Assembly (NCBI GenBank): GCA_938029215.1
Contig: CALHFG010000014.1
Span: 1-64,000, forward strand
Direction of reading: 5' to 3'
DNA from: an uncultured Acidimicrobiales bacterium
GTDB taxonomy: Bacteria > Actinomycetota > Acidimicrobiia > Acidimicrobiales > SZUA-35
Length of the DNA stretch: 64,000 nt
Made by a program: the position numbers and the translations under genes
The notes under the pieces: model-generated
Seen by the model: the letters and a program-made list of their open reading frames with translations, nothing else
The model's database searches: none
What the model was told of the DNA's origin: nothing
Part shown: positions 59,111 through 64,000 of the stretch, piece by piece
Position numbering within the stretch: position 1 is the stretch's first letter
How the letters are laid out: each line of letters begins with the position of its first letter

Positions 59111-60724
59111 TCAGTGGGCATCGCGTCGGGCTGGTCCGGCCAGGAAATCCACCACACACCAGCAGCCGATCGCTAGAAGATTCCATTCTTGCGGTTCGTC
59201 TTCGGCGATCGCGAGGCGATACGTGGATGTTTCACCCATCATGCGAGTGCGCGCTACAACGCCGTCGGCAATGACATCGACACACCGAGCTGCGATAACA
59301 CAGGCTTGATCCAGAGTGAGTCCGGTCCAGGCGTGAGGCTCGTAGTCGAGGACCTCGGCAATCGTCTTGAACATGGTTGACCAGGCGTTGATGTCGTGTT
59401 CATAGGTCTGGTGAAGCGCATCGCCGATCACGTCGCTCCGGTCCGAGTTCAACGCATGAAAGGCCATCACCGCTTGGGACAGCATCCACGGTGTGGAACC
59501 GGTGGTTACCGCGAGGGTGTCGGCGGCCCCGACCCGGATGGAGCGGGCCATCGCCACACGGGTTCCGTCGGTGGCGCTCAGATCGGTGCGGGTGATTTCT
59601 TCCGCCGCACGCTCGGCTATTGCGTCGATATGTAGCGACATCCGGTCGAGCGTCGCCAGCCGGAGAAGTTCCAGTTGGAAGTCGTCCTGGGACCCCCAGA
59701 TCCTGCCGTGCACCTGGGCCCGGGAGATGGATAGGTCGTGTTTGGCCTGGACTCGCTCGAAGACACGGCTATAGGTGATCTGTTCGGCGCCGTGGCCGAA
59801 CCCCTGTTCTACGAGGACCGCGACCCCGGCCTCGATCATCAGACTTCGTAGTGTGTCTCGGTCGAGGCGCCCGGTCGGTGGCTCACCGGCGAACGAACCG
59901 GGCTCGATGGTCGTCGGAACATCGTGGCTTGGGCTGGGTGCGCCCGCTTGGGCGGAGGAGCGAGGGCCGTCGATCATGGCGATGTGCGAAGCGAGCGCTG
60001 CGGCGCCGAGCCCTTCGACCGACCAGCTCCGCCCCCCGATGTGCATCTCTTGCAGACTGGTCTCGAAGGTGGAGCGGCCGCTGGCGCCGTGATTGAGACA
60101 ACTGATGAGTTCGGAGAACATCGCAAGACCCTCGGGCTGATCGAGGCCCCACGCGGAGCCCGGCGCGGCGTTGAAGACCTCGGCGATGTATTCGTACACC
60201 GAAACAAACCGGGCCATGACAGAACGGGTGCTGTCCACGATGGCATCGCGAACCGCGGTGGTCTCGGCCGAGTCCATGTTGCCGAGGCTGTACATCACCG
60301 AGACGGCGTCGTGGGCGGCGATCGATCCCTGCGTCTTCAACGAGATTGCGTTCGTGTCGGTGAGGTCGGCGGCAATGTCGGTGATGAGGGTGGTGCGTTC
60401 CTCGGTTGAGGTGCCTTCCAACTGCAATTCCTTCAGGCTCGATTCCAACGCTTCTACCGTGGCGATGTAGCTATGGCCCGGGGTGTAGCCAGCGATCGCC
60501 AAAATGACGTCTTGCCGGTAGTCATCGAGCGAATCCCAGATCCTTCGATGCACCTGAGCGCGCGAAACCGAGATCGAGTGATGCTCCTCCAGCCAGCGGA
60601 ACGCATCGACATACCCGATCGGCGCAGTTCTGGCGCCCAGACCATCCTGGTAGAGGAGTTCCATGCCGGCATCGAGGACGAGCGCCTTCAATTCGTCGCG
60701 ACGTAGACGTGTCTTTTCGCTCAT
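59111..60724 (-). CDS. Internally duplicated TetR-like protein with two HTH domains
   Basis: 537 aa. Two similar halves offset by 280 residues. N-half: RRDELKALVLDAGMELLYQD from about 8, HTH with SVSRAQVHRRIW (about 52-63). C-half: DRDTLRSLMIEAGVAVLVEQ from about 288, HTH with SISRAQVHGRIW (about 332-343). Each half then has a helical region; the last part ends with EWNLLAIGCWCVVDFLAGPA. TetR proteins normally carry one HTH and dimerise; a fused pair could bind as an intramolecular dimer. The start is the ATG at 60724 with a GGAG-type Shine-Dalgarno upstream. Ligand and target are unknown. Confidence 0.78.
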   Translation of the reverse strand: MSEKTRLRRDELKALVLDAGMELLYQDGLGARTAPIGYVDAFRWLEEHHSISVSRAQVHRRIWDSLDDYRQDVILAIAGYTPGHSYIATVEALESSLKELQLEGTSTEERTTLITDIAADLTDTNAISLKTQGSIAAHDAVSVMYSLGNMDSAETTAVRDAIVDSTRSVMARFVSVYEYIAEVFNAAPGSAWGLDQPEGLAMFSELISCLNHGASGRSTFETSLQEMHIGGRSWSVEGLGAAALASHIAMIDGPRSSAQAGAPSPSHDVPTTIEPGSFAGEPPTGRLDRDTLRSLMIEAGVAVLVEQGFGHGAEQITYSRVFERVQAKHDLSISRAQVHGRIWGSQDDFQLELLRLATLDRMSLHIDAIAERAAEEITRTDLSATDGTRVAMARSIRVGAADTLAVTTGSTPWMLSQAVMAFHALNSDRSDVIGDALHQTYEHDINAWSTMFKTIAEVLDYEPHAWTGLTLDQACVIAARCVDVIADGVVARTRMMGETSTYRLAIAEDEPQEWNLLAIGCWCVVDFLAGPARRDAH

Positions 60725-60869
60725 CCTGTCTTTCTCCGTCTTGCCGCCGCGCAAGGTCGTGCTCCCACACAACTACAACATGATTGTAGGTGCTGAAACA
60801 GGACACTGAAAAGGGTTGTTCGGCACTCAAAGCGATCTCGTCGCCACTATTCGGGTACATATAGAGGCA

Positions 60870-62012
60870 ATGGGAGCTCGATCCGACCGTCCAAACGCCG
60901 ATGCTGTGGCCATTTGTCCCGTCGGACTCGAAGCGATTTGTGCCGATGAGCTACGAGACCTTGGATACAAGGTGGGCGGCCCAACCGCCGGGGTTGTGCC
61001 ATTTCGTGGCAGCACTCGGGCGGTCTATGAGGCCAATCTGTGGCTGCGGACGGCCACTCGAATTCTGGTCCGCGTCGCCCGATTTCGAGCCACCGATTTT
61101 GCCCACTTGGAACGCCGCGTTTCCGAGGCTGAACTGGGCACGTACCTCGGCCCAGGCGTCGCGCCGCGATTTCGGGTCACGTCCCGCAAGAGCGGGCTGT
61201 TTCACACCGATGCGGTTACCGAGCGACTGCACTCGATCGTCGGTGCGCCGAAGGCTGACGATGACCATCCCGAACAGGTCTTCATCGTGCGGGTAGACCA
61301 CGACACCGTGACCGTCAGCGTGGATACCAGCGGCGAACCTCTGCACAAACGAACCTGGCGGGCCGACACCGTGTCTGCGTCGCTCCGACCCACACTTGCC
61401 GCTGCCGCAATCTTGGGGTCTCGCTGGAATCGAAGCACTCCGGTAATTGACCCGTTTGCCGGTTCGGGCACGTTCGTTATCGAGGCCGGCTTGATCGCTG
61501 CCGCCCTTCCCCCCAGCGTTGGCCGCGAGTACGCGTTCCACCAGTGGCCAACCTTTGAAGGCGGTACCTGGGCATCGGTAACGGGCGCCGCAGCTAGCCG
61601 AACCGCGCAACGGTCCGTTCCCGAGCCGCCTCTGCTCGAAGCGAGTGACCGCGATGAGGTCGCTATTCGGCACACGCTGGCCAATGCCGAGCGGGCCGGC
61701 GTGTCCGTAACCGCGGACGTTCGACCGGTTGGGCAGCTGTCGAGCCACAAGGGCCCGGGGCTTGTAATCAGTAATCCGCCATACGGCAAACGATCCCCGT
61801 CGGGATCAAAGGGGACCTCGCCGGTCTACAAACGGTTTGGTGAGGTCGTGCGGGAGCGGCGGGCCGAGAGCACGCTGACCGTCGTTGTCCCCTCCGACAC
61901 CCGGGTGATCGACGGTCGTCTAAAGAAGTTCGCCAAGGCCAGCAACGGTGGCATCGATGTGCGTTTCGCCACGATGACCCCGACGTCAGGATCCGATTCG
62001 GAGCCGGCCTAG
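60870..62012 (+). CDS. THUMP-domain rRNA/tRNA guanine methyltransferase (RlmL/TrmN-like)
   Basis: 380 aa. THUMP-type region: AICPVGLEAICADELRDLGY and WLRTATRILVRVARFRATDF, then the methyltransferase core with DPFAGSGTFVIEAGLIAAAL (SAM motif I) and LVISNPPYGKR (NPPY catalytic). It makes N2-methylguanosine in rRNA or tRNA. The ATG at 60870 has AGAGG upstream and avoids an open frame from 60816. The last 27 bp overlap the convergent lipoprotein gene. Confidence 0.9.
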   Translation: MGARSDRPNADAVAICPVGLEAICADELRDLGYKVGGPTAGVVPFRGSTRAVYEANLWLRTATRILVRVARFRATDFAHLERRVSEAELGTYLGPGVAPRFRVTSRKSGLFHTDAVTERLHSIVGAPKADDDHPEQVFIVRVDHDTVTVSVDTSGEPLHKRTWRADTVSASLRPTLAAAAILGSRWNRSTPVIDPFAGSGTFVIEAGLIAAALPPSVGREYAFHQWPTFEGGTWASVTGAAASRTAQRSVPEPPLLEASDRDEVAIRHTLANAERAGVSVTADVRPVGQLSSHKGPGLVISNPPYGKRSPSGSKGTSPVYKRFGEVVRERRAESTLTVVVPSDTRVIDGRLKKFAKASNGGIDVRFATMTPTSGSDSEPA

Positions 62013-62444
62013 GAGGGTCGCCCTGTCGTTGAGAAGGCGATAGCCGCCCTCCTCGGCCTCGACTGAGGCGACGCTCTCGAGCAGCTGCTGGATGTCGTCG
62101 ACGACACCTTCTTGTTGGTCCGAACAGCCACGATCTTCACGGCCGGGTAGCGAAAACGACGTGGTCGCACCGCCGTCGAGAAAAGTCAACGAACCCAATA
62201 GTCGTGAACAGCTGGTACGACCGTCAACCTGAGCGGTCTCGATATCGATGTCCAAGTTCAGGTCGGTGCCCTGCAAGATCCACAAGCCATCGAGCGAGCT
62301 CGGGACCAGTTCACCGACGAACCCGTCGTCCAATGGGCCGGTTCCGTCGGCGCCGCAGGAGGCTGAAAAGAGAGCGATCCCGACGACTCCCATCCAGAGC
62401 TGGTAGCTCTTGCGTAGACCGACTCGTTGAGACACCTCGACCAT
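61986..62444 (-). CDS. META-domain-like lipoprotein
   Basis: 152 aa. Membrane leader with lipobox (VVGIALFSASCGAD, Cys near 30). The mature part resembles HslJ/META: LDGLWILQGTDLNLDIDIET, then VDGRTSCSRLLGSLTFLDGG, and a second Cys in REDRGCSDQQ. Predicted envelope location. Overlaps the methyltransferase 3' end by 27 bp. Confidence 0.65.
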   Translation of the reverse strand: MVEVSQRVGLRKSYQLWMGVVGIALFSASCGADGTGPLDDGFVGELVPSSLDGLWILQGTDLNLDIDIETAQVDGRTSCSRLLGSLTFLDGGATTSFSLPGREDRGCSDQQEGVVDDIQQLLESVASVEAEEGGYRLLNDRATLLGRLRIGS

Positions 62445-62524
62445 GATCGCAGCGTGGGGTTAATCAGGCAACGTAGGAATCAAAGGCAGAATCCGAACCC
62501 TCCCTCGCAGCGCCAAAAAGGCAC

Positions 62525-62530
62525 TAGTTT
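62525..62530 (+). promoter_or_regulatory. -10 box TAGTTT, leaderless-type start of SsnA-like gene
   Basis: TAGTTT, then ATGAGGC, then the ATG at 62538. GAGG in the spacer could also act as a close Shine-Dalgarno. Confidence 0.45.
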
Positions 62531-62537
62531 ATGAGGC

Positions 62538-63713
62538 ATGAAACGTCGCGGCTTCTTTGGTCAGGTTCCCGAATCAGAGCAGCAGACGTCGGTGCCCGCA
62601 GCACCGACCCGAGTCATTGGCACGCTGGAGCGACCTCCCGCGGCCGAGCCGGAGACCCAGACCACACCAGCCCCGGCGGCTCAGATCCGCTCCGGCGGCT
62701 CCACTCCCGGTTTGGTGTCGGCCCATCACCGTCTCTATGCCTCGATCGCCAGAGGTCTACCGGCACCTCGATCGACGCCCCGCAACTTCAGCGACCTTCT
62801 CAAGAACGTCATCTGGCCCATCGAGAACGCCCTCGATAGCGCCATGATCGATGCCGCCGCTCGTTTGAGCGCTTTGGAGGCGTTGGAGGCCGGCTGCACC
62901 ACCGTGATCGACCATCACGCCAGTCCTCGTGCGATCGAGGGCTCGCTCACGTTAATCGCCCGGGCGTGTACCGATGTCGGTGTTCGGGTGGTGTGTTCCT
63001 ACGCAGCCTCGGACCTTCGCGGCCCCGATCGTGCTCGTCAGGGTCTTGAGGAGTCTCGCCGATTCATCCAGGCCGGCGGCCGCGGAATGATCGGGATCGA
63101 CGCGTCCTTCACCGCAAGCCCGGAGACCATCGATCTAGCAATCGGCATCGCAAACGAACTGGGTGTAGGGGTGCATGCCAAGGTTGCCGAAGGGATCGGC
63201 GATTCCGGTGGCGGCTCCGACCTGGTCCGCCGATCCAAAGACAGCTGGGTGCTGGCCCACGGTGTGCACCTGCCCGACGGTCTTGAGATCGCAGGAACCA
63301 TCGCTCACTGCCCCCGCTCCAACATGGACCGCGGCGTTGGGTACGGCATGCCCAGCCGGTTTGGACCCCGCGTCGCTTTAGGAACCGACGGTTTTGGTGG
63401 CGATCTCCTCGAAGAGTTCCGCATCGCGTATGGCCGGCTGCGAGAGATCAATGTAGGTACGAGCCCGCGCACACCCTGGGGCTGGCTCGAGGCTGGCTGG
63501 TTGCTCGTCCCCGAAGCCCGTCAGGACCGAGTGCGATGGTCACTGAAAGAGATCGAACCCGAGCACCTGGTAGCAAATACCGGAATTCGGGCCCGCAGCG
63601 TGCAGGTGGCAGGTCGAACCGTGTTTGACGGTGGCCGACCCACCCAGGTGGACGCCGATGAGATCCGGGCGAAGGCCGCTGAGCAGACCCGACGGCTGAT
63701 CACTCGGTTGTAA
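62538..63713 (+). CDS. SsnA-like amidohydrolase with altered metal site
   Basis: 391 aa, shorter than SsnA (about 440). The first 55 residues are P, A and T rich and replace the usual N-terminal beta-sandwich. The core aligns with SsnA: PGLVSAHHRLYASIARGLPA, TTVIDHHASPRAIEGSL, GVHAKVAEG, WVLAHGVHLPDGLEIAG, HCPRSNMDRGVGYG and VALGTDGFGGDLLEEFR. In SsnA the metal motif is AHHHLY; here the third His is Arg (residue 65), so one zinc ligand is missing. It may be an inactive or changed deaminase/hydrolase. No selenium or xanthine dehydrogenase genes accompany it. Confidence 0.78.
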   Translation: MKRRGFFGQVPESEQQTSVPAAPTRVIGTLERPPAAEPETQTTPAPAAQIRSGGSTPGLVSAHHRLYASIARGLPAPRSTPRNFSDLLKNVIWPIENALDSAMIDAAARLSALEALEAGCTTVIDHHASPRAIEGSLTLIARACTDVGVRVVCSYAASDLRGPDRARQGLEESRRFIQAGGRGMIGIDASFTASPETIDLAIGIANELGVGVHAKVAEGIGDSGGGSDLVRRSKDSWVLAHGVHLPDGLEIAGTIAHCPRSNMDRGVGYGMPSRFGPRVALGTDGFGGDLLEEFRIAYGRLREINVGTSPRTPWGWLEAGWLLVPEARQDRVRWSLKEIEPEHLVANTGIRARSVQVAGRTVFDGGRPTQVDADEIRAKAAEQTRRLITRL

Positions 63714-63715
63714 CT

Positions 63716-64000
63716 TTGATTCCCTCATCCGTGGCGGCCATGAAGCGAGCCGCAACCGGCTTGCTGATCTTCGCGGGCCTGGTGTTCGTTGTTGCCAAGC
63801 TCAACGAGGACGGCCGCACGTGGGTTGGGTATGTGCGAGCCACAGCCGAAGCCGCAATGGTGGGAGCAATAGCCGACTGGTTTGCGGTGACGGCGCTGTT
63901 CCGCCATCCGTTGGGCTTGCCGATTCCGCATACGGCCATCGTGAAGAAACGCAAGAACGAAATTGGCAGCGCACTGAGCGAGTTCGTGACCCAGAACTTC
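63716..64000 (+). CDS. DUF445 family membrane protein (N-terminal part)
   Basis: 95 codons to the window edge. AATGLLIFAGLVFVVAKLNE is a membrane helix; then VRATAEAAMVGAIADWFAVT and ALFRHPLGLPIPHTAIVKK, the invariant start of DUF445 (GAIADWFAVTALFRHPLG). Start codon is uncertain: TTG 63716, GTG 63731 or ATG 63740 all fit the frame. Function is unknown. The stop of the SsnA-like gene is 3 bp upstream of the TTG. Confidence 0.85.
   Translation, partial: MIPSSVAAMKRAATGLLIFAGLVFVVAKLNEDGRTWVGYVRATAEAAMVGAIADWFAVTALFRHPLGLPIPHTAIVKKRKNEIGSALSEFVTQNF

Overview
The window looks like chromosomal DNA of a high-GC actinobacterium, most plausibly class Acidimicrobiia. The reasons are the G/C-rich third positions in nearly all genes, actinobacterial family markers (DUF222/HNH protein, DUF3090 and SCO1664 families, Rv2466c-like DsbA, F420 dehydrogenase beta-type protein, MmyB-like regulator), an actinobacterial-type LexA box, and many genes whose start codon sits 6-7 nt after a TANNNT -10 box (leaderless-type starts). 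I saw no tRNA, rRNA, CRISPR array, insertion sequence or integrase. Genes are tightly packed. The longest gene-free stretches are 35250-35509 and 28387-28595, and no stretch exceeds 300 bases.

Region by region. 1-14.3 kb is housekeeping and repair: DinB-like protein, PNPOx-like protein, RNB ribonuclease, MarR regulator, mutM, FAD oxidoreductase, acyl-CoA synthetase, Asp-nucleophile alpha/beta hydrolase with a divergent MmyB-like regulator, DUF222/HNH protein, an anchored surface protein, an AlkA-like glycosylase and a UvrD-type helicase whose start codon lies inside a LexA box. 14.3-16.9 kb holds a LysM protein, an OsmC protein, a hypothetical and two related small HTH proteins. 16.9-23.6 kb is a Tad/Flp pilus operon (cpaB, tadZ, tadA, tadB, tadC, flp, three TadE/TadG-like pseudopilins) with ATGA-type overlaps; no prepilin peptidase gene is in the window. 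23.6-33.7 kb carries the actinobacterial trio phosphatase-DUF3090-SCO1664, modABC, NUDIX, family 5 uracil-DNA glycosylase, an F420 dehydrogenase beta-like protein with a lipoprotein, an EssC-like protein lacking ATPase domains, and tag.

33.7-44.3 kb is an exopolysaccharide or cell-surface glycan region: LCP ligase, Wzz/BY-kinase-like protein with a degenerate ATP site, Wzy-like polymerase, Wzx-like flippase coupled to an APH-like kinase, PssD/PssE (Alg14/Alg13) pair and a GT2. 46.0-48.7 kb encodes a translationally coupled MurL-MurD2 pair, the alternative route to D-Glu in peptidoglycan. 48.8-54.0 kb encodes a sarcosine-oxidase-like B-A-G operon without soxD and with a divergent SoxB, ending tail to tail with a glycine-betaine-type binding protein. 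54.1-64 kb has a glycosyltransferase, a secreted delta-60/FN3 protein, a PAP2-like membrane protein, a PadR regulator, an internally duplicated TetR-like protein, an RNA methyltransferase, a META-like lipoprotein, a SsnA-like amidohydrolase lacking one metal ligand, and the start of a DUF445 protein.

The less ordinary items are the MurD2-MurL pair, the altered sarcosine-oxidase complex, the double-headed TetR-like protein, the ATPase-less EssC-like protein, the overlapping divergent promoters that appear to couple an HTH protein to the Tad operon, and the leaderless start signature.
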